Of a stretch of 64,000 bases of DNA, positions 1 through 12,200 are shown piece by piece. Each line of letters opens with the position of its first letter. Position 1 is the first letter of the stretch. The DNA is from Pyxicephalus adspersus (Eukaryota; Chordata; Amphibia; Anura; Pyxicephalidae): the NCBI RefSeq assembly GCF_032062135.1, contig NC_092861.1, positions 57,261,574 through 57,325,573 of the forward strand. Reading direction: 5' to 3'. The notes beneath the pieces were generated by a model. That model was given only the letters and a program-made list of their open reading frames with translations. It was not told where the DNA came from and searched no databases. The position numbers and the translations under genes are program-made.

Positions 1-405
1 ATTTTGGGCAGTCCACCAAGTTTATCTTAGTGTTTATTGTTAGAGAAAAATGACGATAACATAGCAAAGCTGCCAATAGCCATGTTTTTATGCTCATGTG
101 TAGAGATATTATTTTACAATTAATAACTGTATATTATTTCATTGATATTATAAAAAAATTAGTACTGTTGCATTTTGCTTCCTTGTACACTCCCCACTTA
201 AGTTGTTAAAACTAAAAATTTCAATAAAAAGAAAAAAAACATATCAGTATTCCACATTTTCATGACTGAAGATATATTTAGCAAGTGAAATCTATTTAAA
301 CATACAAAGTTGTTCTGTGTAGTAGTTAGTATTCTAGTCTTGTATAACATAGGGTAACTTTTCAAACTGTTTTAAAACTTGAGCCTTGTTGAAACATTTT
401 GTCAC
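1..405. repeat. Direct repeat, copy 1 (405 bp)
   Basis: Bases 1-405 match 1848-2252 over their full length with one visible substitution (an A/T change in an A-run near 160). The copies diverge immediately after the shared GTCAC. Copy 1 may extend to the left of the window. The sequence is AT-rich, has no coding potential, and on the minus strand looks like a 3' untranslated region with AATAAA-type signals. No LTR hallmarks (TG..CA ends, primer-binding site) are clear. Confidence 0.95.
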
Positions 406-1847
406 TAGGCACTTTTATCTCAAGGGAACTCATTATGATCCACAATTTCATTCTGACTTTAATACCAGCCTTGACCACTACAACAATAAAAATAGAAGCA
501 TAGAATAAACTATTTCTTGCTCCTATAGGCAAAATTTACTTAAAATATAAATTAAACTTGCCATTTTTTGTATTTCCTATGACATTTTCCTATTTGCATT
601 CCAAATTCATAAATGAACCTAAAAATGTTTTTGAATTTCCTAAACTATTTAATTGCTGGTCAAGTCGCATATATACCCATAATAAGGCCTTGAAAAAACT
701 GGTAAATAAAGAAAACAGAGCCTCCTTTTAGGCCTTTTCCCTCTGAATGAAAACTACTGTTAAGGCATGGAAACAAAATTACAATGCATGGTGAATCAAT
801 AATTGATAGTCAATGTTTACCTAATACCCTGCTGTGGGGTAATCCAGTACTAACTCAGTCACAAATAAAGTACGCATTTGCAACACAATTCCCTCCTGGA
901 GAAGTCCAACTGTAATCTTAGACAATTCAAGATCAACTCGAAGAACCCCAGTTGACTAAACCTTTTCCAAAAACATAGCAAACTTTTCAAATCAAACAAA
1001 CATCTACCCTGACAGCTGAAAAGTAACCTGGCATCATGAAGTTTCCTTCTAAATAATGAAGAATGAACAGAATTATGGGAATACTGATTTTTTTTTTAAC
1101 AAACTTCATCACTGCTAGAGACATCCTTATTTAACAAAAATAACTGATTGAGTCTAAATGACCCCAGCAAGCCTAGGCTGATTCTCAAATTAGGCATACA
1201 CTAATGGTTATGCTTACATTCTTCATCTCACTTCATACTTCATGCATATATTTTACATTTGTTACAGCACTTAAGCTTATTGGACACAGCATATAGCAAA
1301 TACATCTATCTTGACCACCAAACTAATAAAACCAGACAATAAATGTTGCCACTTGGGTCCAAAGGAGACACTAAAACTAAAACTAAACAAAACGTAAAAA
1401 ACTAAAACCTAACAAACCTCTTAGGCCTCTTGATATACTACACTAGAAAAACAATTAGGTACAAGTGAAAGTTAAGGGAGCCACCCATTGATTTTATTTT
1501 GCATTTTTACAGACCAGCGTACAATATCAGAGGCCCCCCAAAAAATGGAAATCTGCTCATTCTGTTAGACGCCTCTGAGAAAATTCCTCCTTTCTCAGCT
1601 TCATTTGTTGCCTCAATACAAGGTTACACTGCTATACTTATGAAATCCCATTATATTACTGATACCAATCCACGGGTATCTACTTATCAATACATTTATG
1701 ATCCTGATCCTTTTTCCCTTGAAATGAGTATTGATAAAATGAAGCTACAATTCATTACAGACATTTGGTACAGAAATATTTGGTCTTATAAAATCTAGCA
1801 CGCTCTCTCCTTGTGGGTGGGAAACCTCACCTTATACTCACCTAAAT
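406..1847. other. Unique spacer between the two direct repeats
   Basis: AT-rich sequence separating the two 405-bp copies. It contains a 99-codon plus-strand frame at 1499-1798 that resembles no family I know. Read on the minus strand the interval has the texture of a long 3' UTR with no long frames. No repeat family is recognised. Confidence 0.4.
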
Positions 1848-2252
1848 ATTTTGGGCAGTCCACCAAGTTTATCTTAGTGTTTATTGTTAGAGAAAAATGA
1901 CGATAACATAGCAAAGCTGCCAATAGCCATGTTTTTATGCTCATGTGTAGAGATATTATTTTACAATTAATAACTGTATATTATTTCATTGATATTATAA
2001 AAAATTTAGTACTGTTGCATTTTGCTTCCTTGTACACTCCCCACTTAAGTTGTTAAAACTAAAAATTTCAATAAAAAGAAAAAAAACATATCAGTATTCC
2101 ACATTTTCATGACTGAAGATATATTTAGCAAGTGAAATCTATTTAAACATACAAAGTTGTTCTGTGTAGTAGTTAGTATTCTAGTCTTGTATAACATAGG
2201 GTAACTTTTCAAACTGTTTTAAAACTTGAGCCTTGTTGAAACATTTTGTCAC
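1848..2252. repeat. Direct repeat, copy 2 (405 bp)
   Basis: Second copy of the segment at 1-405, in the same orientation with a period of 1847 bp. After GTCAC at 2252 the sequence switches abruptly to GC-richer DNA unrelated to what follows copy 1. Confidence 0.95.
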
Positions 2253-3217
2253 CGAGCCCAGCGGGACCTAGGGATCTGTGCCCTCATCTGTATCACCCAC
2301 CTTGTACTACCCTGCAGCCAAGGAGCTCTACCTAGGAATCCTATCCATTGGTTACTTTCTGGTCTGAATCATGTGACTCACTGAGAGCTGCCTCTTTACC
2401 TTCGAGGACTAGAATATTCAGCAGATATATTCCGTTTGCTGTCAAAAGTGTTAACACCTAAGGTGCCTCTGCTTCAGCACTCCCTCTGGTTGTGGGGTCT
2501 GTTACCTGCTGGTCACATGACCTCTCCTAAATGAGGAAGTGACTGGCAACAGCATGTTGCCTGAACAAGGTATTCTTCTAGGCTCTGCTTCTAGTTTCCT
2601 GTTTGCATTTCCTGATCCTGATTATGACTCTTTGGTATACCGACCCCGGCTCTGTCTGACTACTCCTGATTGCCGCCTGCCCTGACATTGTCTAATGCAC
2701 GCGGGTGTGGACCCACTGTGCCACTGACTGGGTATGCTCCGAAGGGGCGTAACTAAGCCGCTACCTGGTCTTCACTAGAGCCTCTGATGGTGAGGATAGG
2801 CTTGGGCCGCAGGGTAGCTGCCAGGTGCCACTCCAGAGCAACCCCCAGGTCAGTGGCAGCTGACCAGAGGGGTCAGAGTACTTTGTGCAAGCACTGAGGG
2901 GGCTTGCGTGGCGTAGAGGTCGGTGGCATTCAGACAAAGTCCAAAAAGAAGATCTGAGGTCAGGGTTAGGCGGCAATCAGGCAAAAGTCCATAAACATAA
3001 TCGGAGGTCAGGGTGAGGCGGGAAACAGGTCCAAGGGTAAGTAAACAAGGTCCGCTACACAGCAAAGCATACAGAGGAAGCACCTTTGCACTAGGAGTTT
3101 AGACAGGCTAAAACCTTGAGATTGCTCAGGCAACTTCCTGTAGTAGGAGTTGCCTTTAAATACCAGCAGAGATCCAGCCATAGGCTGTAGAAACAGAGGG
3201 CGTGTATGTGTTGCCTC
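2253..3217. repeat. GC-rich interspersed-repeat-like segment, family not assigned
   Basis: Much higher G+C than the surroundings, with abrupt edges against the AT-rich direct repeat on the left and the LINE fragment on the right. The texture resembles a dispersed frog retroelement untranslated region, but I cannot name the family. Short minus-strand frames here look like chance frames in GC-rich DNA. A minisatellite lies inside it at 2917-3050. Confidence 0.45.
2917..3050. repeat. Imperfect minisatellite, about three units
   Basis: Units begin GAGGTCGGT (about 2918), CTGAGGTCAGGG (2954) and CGGAGGTCAGGG (3002). Each continues into a GGC..TCAGGCAAAGTCC-like body. The last two units are 48 bp apart and the first is shorter and more diverged. 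Confidence 0.65.
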
Positions 3218-3918
3218 ATGATGGAGACATAATCCTACCCCTGTACAAAGCATTGGTCAGACCTCATCTGGAATATGCAGTCCAGTTTTGGGCACCAGTT
3301 CACAAAAAGGACATTGAGGAATTGGAGAGAGTGCAGAGAAGGGCAATTAAATGAATAAAAGGAATGGAGGTGCTCAGCTATGAGATTAGCTGAACTGAAT
3401 CTATTCCCTCTTCAGAAGAGACCTTTAAGGGGGAAAAGGATCACCCTGTATAAATATATAAACGGTCCATATAGATAACTCTCTTCCCAATTATTCACTT
3501 TGAGATCATTACAAAGAACAAGAGGGAACTCTTTGCGTCTGGAGGTAAAGAAGTTTAAGCTCCGGATTAGGAAGGGATTCTTCACTGTAAGGTCTGTGAA
3601 AATGTGGAATCGGCTCACTCAGGAAGTACTTTCAGCAACTACTATAGATTGCTTAAGGAAAAAGCTGGATGTTTTACTAGAAGCACAGAATATAACTGGG
3701 TATTAAGGCTTTAAACTAAAGATAACAGTGACTGTTGATCATGGGAACATTTGATTGCCTCATGGAATCCGTAAGGAATTTTTTTCCCCTGTTGAAGCAA
3801 ATTGTACCAGGGTTTTTTTTCCTATAGGGTTTTATATCTGGGATATGTTTATTTCCCTAGTAGTTGAACTTGATGGACTTATGTCTTTTTTCGACCTAAC
3901 CTACTATGTAACTATGTA
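3218..3918 (+). pseudogene. CR1-like LINE, 3' fragment with broken reverse transcriptase C-terminus
   Basis: In the frame of 3241, translation gives [17 protein letters not shown], followed by [14 protein letters not shown] and a stop at 3352-3354. This is the typical segment after the reverse transcriptase domain in the CR1/L2/Rex LINE superfamily. A different frame at 3500-3706 then gives RTRGNSLRL, KFKLRIRKGFFTVRSV and MWNRL, the usual C-terminal block of the same proteins. The two blocks are out of frame and separated by a stop, so the copy is dead. A 3' untranslated region follows, ending in two copies of an 8-bp unit (CTATGTAACTATGTA), as CR1-type elements do. The upstream endonuclease and most of the reverse transcriptase are missing, consistent with 5' truncation during target-primed reverse transcription. 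Assignment to the CR1 superfamily is confident; the exact clade is not. Confidence 0.88.
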
Positions 3919-6900
3919 GAATAATTTAAAAATTAGGGCATGCCATTATAGAATTATACATTAACAGGGTCCAGTGCAGTCAACAGAATTGCAAAAAGAA
4001 GTTAAAAATAAAGTCAATGTAAAGAATTATTAAGACAATTGACTTTGATAAGAATTAGCATAGAAAATTCAACACTTACCATTCAATTTTCCATATATGC
4101 ATTCTGAAATAACACTTAAATTCAATGTATTTTGCACTGAATTATATAGCTGCCAACTTTTCAAGTTAATTACAAAGCCCCTGAACATTGTATTGTTCTC
4201 AGAATTGCTTGGGGGAGATACAAGGTCATCTATTGCAACATACCACAGTTGAAATTTAAAGAGTAATTTGAAGGTGTAAGGGTGTCATTTTGCATAGGGT
4301 CCTCCTCCGACCAGACCCTTTTCATGGCATGATGCTTTGGTGAACCCATATAAATAGGGCATAGTAAGCATGTGCCTTGCTTCCTGTCCATGTCAGGGTC
4401 TAGCCTTCCCTAAATGGAGGCACAATTGAGAAACTGAGTCTCTTTTTCATAATTTGACCTAAATGGTGAGGGTTTCATGGAAGGAGGCTAAAGTGGAATC
4501 AGAAAGCTCTTTTTGATAGGGGGACCCAAGATTTGAGCTGCCCACTCGCTCAGGGGTAAAGCCTTAACAAAATGCAAATAGAGATAAGCACTGCTTAAAA
4601 AAACCTTTATTTCATTTGAACTATACAGCGGATGCTTCTTATTTAATATGAAAGTTGATTTATGGTCCCAGAAATAATCCAAGGTCAATCACGTTATCCA
4701 GTATAAACTAGCAACACTCATGAAGCTGTAGCATGTACTTATCCAACAACTCTGTTAAAATGGGAGAGTCCCAGGATGGAAATCCAGACTCTATAGGCAG
4801 TGTCAGTAGCTTATTCTGTAGAAATAAACACCAGGATTCAGCACTGACCAGACAATCTATCATTTTATCTTTGGTTGTTATGGTTGATATTATATTTATT
4901 TGAATAGATGGCATGATTATCTCTAAATTGCTTCTGGGGACATTATTACCCTAATCAATATCTTAATACATTATTTTTTCCAGGGTGCGGTTTTATTTGT
5001 GTACATATTTACTTTAAAAAAGGAGCTTTATATATGTCCCCAGAAGTTTTACAGTTTATTTATACATTTTTTCTATTTTATTTTGTACCACACGTGCCAC
5101 AAAACCCACGTCCCTGCAAGTTTATAGGACAATACCCTATTCAGGGACTTTGAGGTTAACTTGATTTTTTGTTTAAATCAAAACTGAATTCTCTATTCTT
5201 TGACATAGAACTATGCATGACTATGAACTGGGCACCTTAATGATAGGAAAGGAGTTCCATTACAGCTGCTTAAAAGATTTTTCCTGCCTGTGTACTATTT
5301 CAACAAATAAAATAAGAATTGTACAACAATGATTATGTGCTGCCCCAAAAGATAGGATACTGTATTTATCAAGTGTTTACATGACATGCAATTAATGTTT
5401 TTGTCACACTTGAAACAAGTCTTTTTCTTTTAGAGGTATAATTACTTGGTGATTTATCTGTGCTTCATTATTATTATTATTATTATTATTCAGTGAAATG
5501 TGATCTGCATTTGGAGGTGGAGGTTGTACATTGGAGAAGATAAAACAAAATAATTGTCCAGGAGACCAAAAAGGTTTTATAGTGAAGACATTATGTTAGG
5601 TCAACATAAAATGAGAAAGTTGTTTTTCTTTAATAAGATACAGTTAATCAAGTGTGGGTTACCGAAACGTCAAAATAAATTTGAATCAATACATCTGCAA
5701 TTTATTACAAACCATGCACCTTTTCTTTCCATTATAACTATAACATGTAATTCTAGCACTGGAATTTGAAACATGTACATCTTGCACCACAAGTTTATTA
5801 AGCTGCTTACAGATAAAAGATATGTAATCAATTAACTCTTGTTTTACACATATGGTGATACATTCATGTATTACAACATGCAATAACTAAAGGTAAAGGT
5901 AGGCAAAAAATACATACTAATTTCAGTTTAATTTATTAGTTTTAAATGGGAGAAAATAGAAATGTGCATTTTCTAAGATTGCCATCATACCCTGATATTA
6001 TGGCAGTTTTATCTCTAGGTATAGTTGTGTGTGTTCTGTTATTCACCTGTCTTCTCTCCCTGTCAGAACAGTCAGTGCCAGATTGAGGACCCTGAAAATA
6101 CTGTAATATTTCCTGCCTCAGATCAGGATCAAAAGTAAGGCAGTTATCAAAGTCTTTAATTTTCGTTTACGTGATTCAGACAGCAGGCTTTTTGTGGGCA
6201 TGAGCAACAAGAGCAATGATATAGGGTGCAACAATCAGATAGGGAAATGTTGGTTCGCCCTGTAACATGAGCACACATGCTCACCTAAAAGACTCCAGCC
6301 GGGGGCCACAAATGGGGAGCCAGAGACTAAGGAGACCAATAATAAATCTATGCTATGGGAGCTAAAGAAACCCGAGCCTCTTTGGTAGAGTGGGAGTGCC
6401 AAGGAGGCACAGGGGTCTCTTGCTTCAGGCACCAAAATGGACCTGAATTACAGCATATTTCTATTTTTTGTGAAAGAACATCATACCTAGAGTTATTTCT
6501 GCTTGAAATGCAGATGAACAGAAAAAATACATATATATAATACAAGAATATAATACTATAGCAAGAGTTGGGATTCAGATTATTAAAAAATATTACACAT
6601 GCTTTGTGTAGTTAAAAGGTAAAAATAAATAATTCGATACAGCAGGAGCTGATAAAATGACACTTCTAGTCAACCAATGTCAATGAGTAAAATGTAATAA
6701 ATTATTGTTTTAATGAATTTACTATTTCATTCATAAGTAGATCCAAATTATGACCCCATTAGCTCGGTTATATCTTCTTTAACAATCAAATTTTTTTACT
6801 TGTTTACATTTTTTGTAGGTCATGTAGCTCATTTGCCCATCCTGATGATGATCATTTTTTACTGGTCATAATATGTTGGATGAGTTTGTCTACCATAAGG

Positions 6901-8310
6901 CGTTCATTGTAGTAGAATATGGATATCATTATACAGGTTTTTATGATGTTCACATTCACATTGGTTATGTGGATGCATATTTTTTTAATAAACAATGTAG
7001 TTTATATGTTTGTACACAATAGTTTACAATGCATTTTTATTTGCATTAACAGATATATGGGTTGATAATAAAACAAAAATATACTCAAAAATGAAAAACT
7101 ACAGGCAGTTAGGTTTTCATGACCTGTCCCATCTGTAATAAAATAAGCTTTCCTGCCTACTTTAAATCTACACTTTACATGGAGCTGCACTTGTGCACTT
7201 CAGTGTACGCTCCCGGAATAGCTGGCTTCTGGAAACCAATTACCTTTCTGTGTTATGTCATTCTGACCTGGTCAGTCAATATGACAGATTTTGAACATGG
7301 GAGAGAACCAGGTGAAGATGCTGGAACAAGCATATGTGAGAGTAGTTAAATAATTGCATTTACGCAGGTATGTTTATTTTATCTCAGAAGGGATGCCTGC
7401 AAAAAAGATCATGTCTGTTCACAATTTTTTATTTTTGAAGTTTAGTTCCACCTTAAAGCATCAGGCCTATATGTTACATATCATCCCCATCTATTGAAAA
7501 TGTGTTATTTGAAGACTGTATACATTTGATGCTTACATGCCAAAGTGTTTCTTACCACGAGGATCACTTTGTTCCATCTCAATAGACAAATTAATTAAAA
7601 CACTTAGTAGTAGCATTGACAATGACAATAGAAAATTGGTTTTCAGCCTACATCTTCAGAGGCAAACAATCATAGTTCTATCTATAATATACAAGCAGGT
7701 AAGTACAGTATAAAGTCTAATCAGAATTGTGTTTCATGACAGACTGCAATTAAATGATTTAGACAAGCTGACATCATAATTACAGCTCAATATTGTGCCA
7801 ACTGAAGCAAGAGAAAAGAAACTAAGCAGTCAGAACTGTCACAGAACTGTGAAAGGTTTCTTACTCGGTGGGTTGAAGGAATACAAATTGTTATTATGTG
7901 ATGTTTCAATGAATTCATCCAAGTGGGATCAGTGAGGAGGCTGTTTTATGTTCACAAAGGGGTTAACTGTTTGTTACCACACAAGGGTAAAAAAAAAAAA
8001 ATAAAAAAAAAAGCAGCGGCAATAATTTGTACGCTGAAACAAATAACTGCCATAACTATTAACTGATTGTGCTGGTATCAACATTCCCTCTAAGAATATT
8101 CTTTACAACCAGGGGAGGATATATTGTGGTGCAGCTGTACAAGGGACCCCTGACAGTCCTTTACCAACAGGGGCCCCTGTAGCAGCTCACAAGGTCATTA
8201 CATGCAAGCCCATCCTCAGTAGACAGCTTGTGGCACAGGCTTTAAACTGAGGGAACGTGCTACGAGCTGAGGGCAGCCTTGCAGGCAGGGACCATGCAAG
8301 TTCCTGCACA
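3919..8310. other. AT-rich interval without recognisable genes
   Basis: Contains an (ATT)n microsatellite at about 5465-5490, a GC-richer patch at about 6230-6440 that may be an old repeat fragment, and A-rich runs at about 7987-8012. The frames are short and overlap on both strands, as expected by chance. GC-richer sequence from about 8110, with GGGACCCCTG and CAGGGGCCCCTG words, is probably the left part of a repeat that contains the purine tract. Confidence 0.4.
5465..5490. repeat. (ATT)n microsatellite
   Basis: Uninterrupted ATT units, about eight copies. Confidence 0.9.
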
Positions 8311-8700
8311 GTGGGGGGTGGAAAGAAATAAGAATGGCATAAAAAGAGGAGATAAGAGAGGAAAAAATAAAGATCGAGATTAGGGGGAGGGGGTTTCTTG
8401 GGTAAAGCAGAAGGGATAAAAAAGGGGGGGGGAGATGGAGGGAAGATAGAAATAAAGAGATAATGTTTGGGGTGGTTGGTTTGTGGGAGGGAGGAAGTGA
8501 GAAAAAAGGGGGATAGAAAAAGAGAAGAGAGAGCGGGAGATAAAGATAGAGCTTTAGGTGGTTTGTCGGGTGGGCTGATGAGAGAAAAAAGGGGAAGAGG
8601 TGGAGGTGGGGCAGAAAGAGAGAGGGAGCATGAGAGAAAGATACTAAAATGAGATATGGAGAGATAAAAATGTGGTGGGGGGTTTTGGGGATGGGGGCTA
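8311..8700. repeat. Long polypurine tract (purines on + strand)
   Basis: About 390 bp composed mostly of G and A on the plus strand, with runs such as GGGGGGGGG near 8425, AGAGAGAG and repeated GGGAGG blocks. The 194-codon minus-strand frame across it (8216-8800) is a by-product: pyrimidine-only DNA lacks stop codons and encodes low-complexity Leu/Ser/Pro/Phe. Such tracts can adopt H-DNA or G-quadruplex structures; that is general knowledge, not shown here. Confidence 0.85.
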
Positions 8701-8837
8701 CTCTATGCACAGAGGCCCTCTGTTGCCTGTGTCCACCACTGGTCACAACAAAATACCTTTTGAACAGTTTTAATAAAACACCTAATGAAGTTTCTGACAC
8801 CCTATATAAATGCTATGTTTGTTTGTTACCCTGTCAC

Positions 8838-9200
8838 TTAAAGCAGAGCTAAAGTAAAAAAAAAAAAAATAAAAGCACACTTACCATTAATCCTGTGAAT
8901 CCCTCGATGTCACTGGACCTTTCCTCGATGCGGTCATGGAAATTTACTTCATCCCAGTGCGGAGCAAGGGCCGGGTGTCGCCATCTTCGCTCTTGTCTTC
9001 TTGCTATCTCACCCGATTTTGCACTGCTCAGGTGCGAGATAGGGTGAGGTAGCTTGGTGTAAAGGGGGAAAAAAAGAGATCCGAACTCACTGTGCATGCA
9101 TGAGATCAGCATCTTATTCCCCCCTTCTGCACATGCCCAAGATCGGGATGAAAACAGATTGCAATGCAAAGATGCAGCAAGAGATTAATAAAAAAATTTT
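8838..9200. mobile_element. MITE family A, copy 1 (right end missing)
   Basis: Starts CTTAAAGCAGAGCTAAAGT and shares layout and internal words with 21328-21762, 35508-35893 and 56689-57175: A-rich edge, TC-rich block, CTCACCC, then an ACTCACTGTGCATGCATGAGATC hairpin-like word. The right terminal repeat seen in the other copies is not found, so the copy is probably truncated. Confidence 0.6.
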
Positions 9201-12200
9201 TTAAAAGTTGTATTTATAATTTGCAAATATTTAGATTTAATTACAACAATACCTGGTAATGCTGCCATAAAGGTCCTTGTTTAGACACTTGCTTTATTGT
9301 AATAAAAAATGTCTTCTAATTTGCTCCTTAATTATCAAGCTGACACCCCTTTCCTATTATAAGGTATGTCAATGTAAAAACAATTTTCAATGCAAAACCC
9401 TCTCTAGGAAAAGTGCAGCAAGCACATGTAGACAAAAAAATGGCAAGAAAAGTAGTAAAAACAAGATTTTATACCAATAATGTGTCCATTTTCGACAATG
9501 TAAAATGTTTTTTTTATGATACAAAGTGTTTTATTAAACTAAATGTCAGTTAGGATTTTTAAAAAGCATGTGCAGCTCTGTTTCTTATTATTCTAGTGGC
9601 ATATTAAAGTCACATGATGTAATAAAAAAATATACAATAAATGTACAGAAGTAGGATACATTTCTGCAATATTGTACATAGGACATCTGTCTAAAATACA
9701 TACAAACATCACTAAAGGAGTTAAACAGGATCATTCTTGTGCTGTTTATCTCTGTTAGAATTCCATTTCGCCACAACCAGGCAAAAGCTGTGAATGTTCA
9801 ACAGAGGCTTGTAAAATGGCTTTTTTCTGTTTTATCTAAATGGCATTAGGATGATCTGAATAGAGGAAGGAAGCTGTGAGGATCATTATAATAAGCGTTA
9901 TCCAGAACACTTAGCTAAACACCTTCAGGCACAGAAATAAGACCTCCATCACACTCTTATAACTACAAGCTCATACAATGAACTTAATTAGCAGAGCCTG
10001 AAATTGCCTGCGAAAGTTATATGCATGACTCTATTCATACTAGCAGTTTTGCTGTTTTATAGCCATTACAATGTTGGAACTCTATTCAGTAGGGTATTTA
10101 TCTGGCCATGTAACAGACCAATGTCCACACTGCTTATTGATACTTACCTTGTCTTTACAGAAGATTACAGTACTGTGCAGTACTTGGCATTCTTTCAATT
10201 AGCACCACTTCTTTAGTATATGCCATTACCATCAGATATTACAGACCTTTTAATGACTGGATTCATGACTGATGATAAAATGTCCAGCAATATACATTTA
10301 TTTCAGCATGATATAGTATAAATGATGTGGTGAGAAATATTCTGGTGTATTGAGTCACATGGCACATGGTGCTTCAAGCCAAAAGCGCTCATATGTTAGG
10401 AATGACTTCCCAGTTCCCAGTTACAACAAACATGCATACTAGATTTGATGAATACACAGTCCTTCACGTTAGCAGACCAACACCTGCTTATTTTTGGCTG
10501 ATTAATATAGTTATTGTAAAAAGATAAGGAAGAAATTTCAACTTCAATCATTTCCACTTCTGATAGGGACTACTGCCATTACAATGAAAGAATGAGTAAT
10601 TGACAGATTCTACAAATGTTTGTTTGTATGATGGATTAGCTTTTGCATCCATTAAAAAATATATTTATTAATGTTGTCAGTGTCTTTATTTTTAACCAGT
10701 GTCATATTTACCTGTTCTGGTAAAGGCTATTATGCACTCTTTCACTCATTCCTAAGGGTCAGGGGGCAAATCTTTGGGTATCTCTTAAATAAAGAGTTTT
10801 CTGAATTCCAATAAGCCTCTTTCTAACAGATCCCCCACAACTATATAGTAGACAGGTTGTGGGGATGAGGACAGTCTTTGTTGGGAGCAGGCAGAGGCCT
10901 GGCATCGCAAGGATGGATGGGGGGGGGGTCTACATGTTAAATATATCCCTTGTTTTTTAGCCAGCTAGGTTCCAGTGGACCTACAATGGACAGAAGGGGG
11001 ACCCATATGCCTGGAAGGATCTGATTTTATTATCAGTATTTGAGAAAGGGAGGAATGGCTGGAAGGGATTTGTTTATTTTATTAAATGTGACCTTACACA
11101 GTTTTTTTATCATTGATTTTTTTTATTAAGAAAAGAAAATAACAACTACAGCCTAAAGGCATTTAAAGCAGCATTTTATTTGAATATTTTGTGCATTTCC
11201 AAAACTGCAGTCAACAAGTTTACCCATACTTTACAACACTATACTTTGATTTAAGAAAAAACTTGTAAATATAAGTGTGCTTTAAAGATGTTGCAATGTT
11301 CCCACTGGCCACCAAATGTTTTGTTTATTGCTACTGGGGGTGCATCCATGGCCCCTACCCCTGATTACTTACACCTACCTTTAAAAAACAGAACTTTGAA
11401 AGAAGTACTCATACTCTCATACATCAAGAACTTTCAGATCCTGCTGAACTGGTTGTTAGATTTGTGTAACACACTTACACAATAGTAAACATCAGATCTT
11501 GGTAACCTGGTATGAATTATTTTATGTAACACCTGCCATGCATATTGTGGCAGTTCCTCAGTTCTAACTCTTATTGGAACCACCAGAAAAAAATCTTTGT
11601 GCTGTGGGGTCTGTTGTTTGTCGGGCTGTTAAACATCCTTAAAAATCCCTGGATCTTCCATATATAGAATATGATCAATGTTTTGACCATGTTTTGAATG
11701 GAACCCTTGGTCCAAGGGTAATTCTCCAAGGGCTATAAGACACTGAATCTTCAATATGTCAAATACAGTAAATGGTTTTCCTTACTTTAGCAGCCTGTCA
11801 CCATTTGTCTAATGGAAGCTCAACCAGGGCTAGAAAGCACTGGACCCTAAATATTAAACAGTAAAATAGTTCCTTTCCTCTAGAGCCTGGCCCGCTTGTT
11901 TTATTGGCATTTAACCAGTGTTACAAAAGGCTTTAGGTCTTATGGCTCACGTGGCCAGGTGGTTTGTGCCAGCAGCTTATTTTGCTCCTATGGTTAAATC
12001 TGTCCAGCTACAAGCACTACATGTTGAGGATAGAAAAGTTGTTTGCTGCTGCCTTCACATTTCATCACCCAGTTCAAACACTTTCTGTTCAGAGTTGAAT
12101 ACTTACCTGGAGTTCTTCTGTAATAGTACTGTAATGAGTAGTATATTAAAAAAGGGCAATATGATTCATAGCTGTGGGCATAACAGCACAGACAGTTTTG

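Noticed and set aside
1499..1798. 99-codon plus-strand frame between the direct repeats
   Set aside because: No family resemblance and the opposite strand reads like 3' untranslated sequence; left inside the spacer entry.
1..2252. Interpretation as a typical LTR retrotransposon
   Set aside because: No primer-binding site, polypurine tract or gag/pol coding is visible in the 1.4-kb interior; kept only as an alternative explanation.
8216..8800. 194-codon minus-strand open frame
   Set aside because: It lies on a polypurine/polypyrimidine tract; pyrimidine-rich DNA lacks stop codons and the product is low-complexity.
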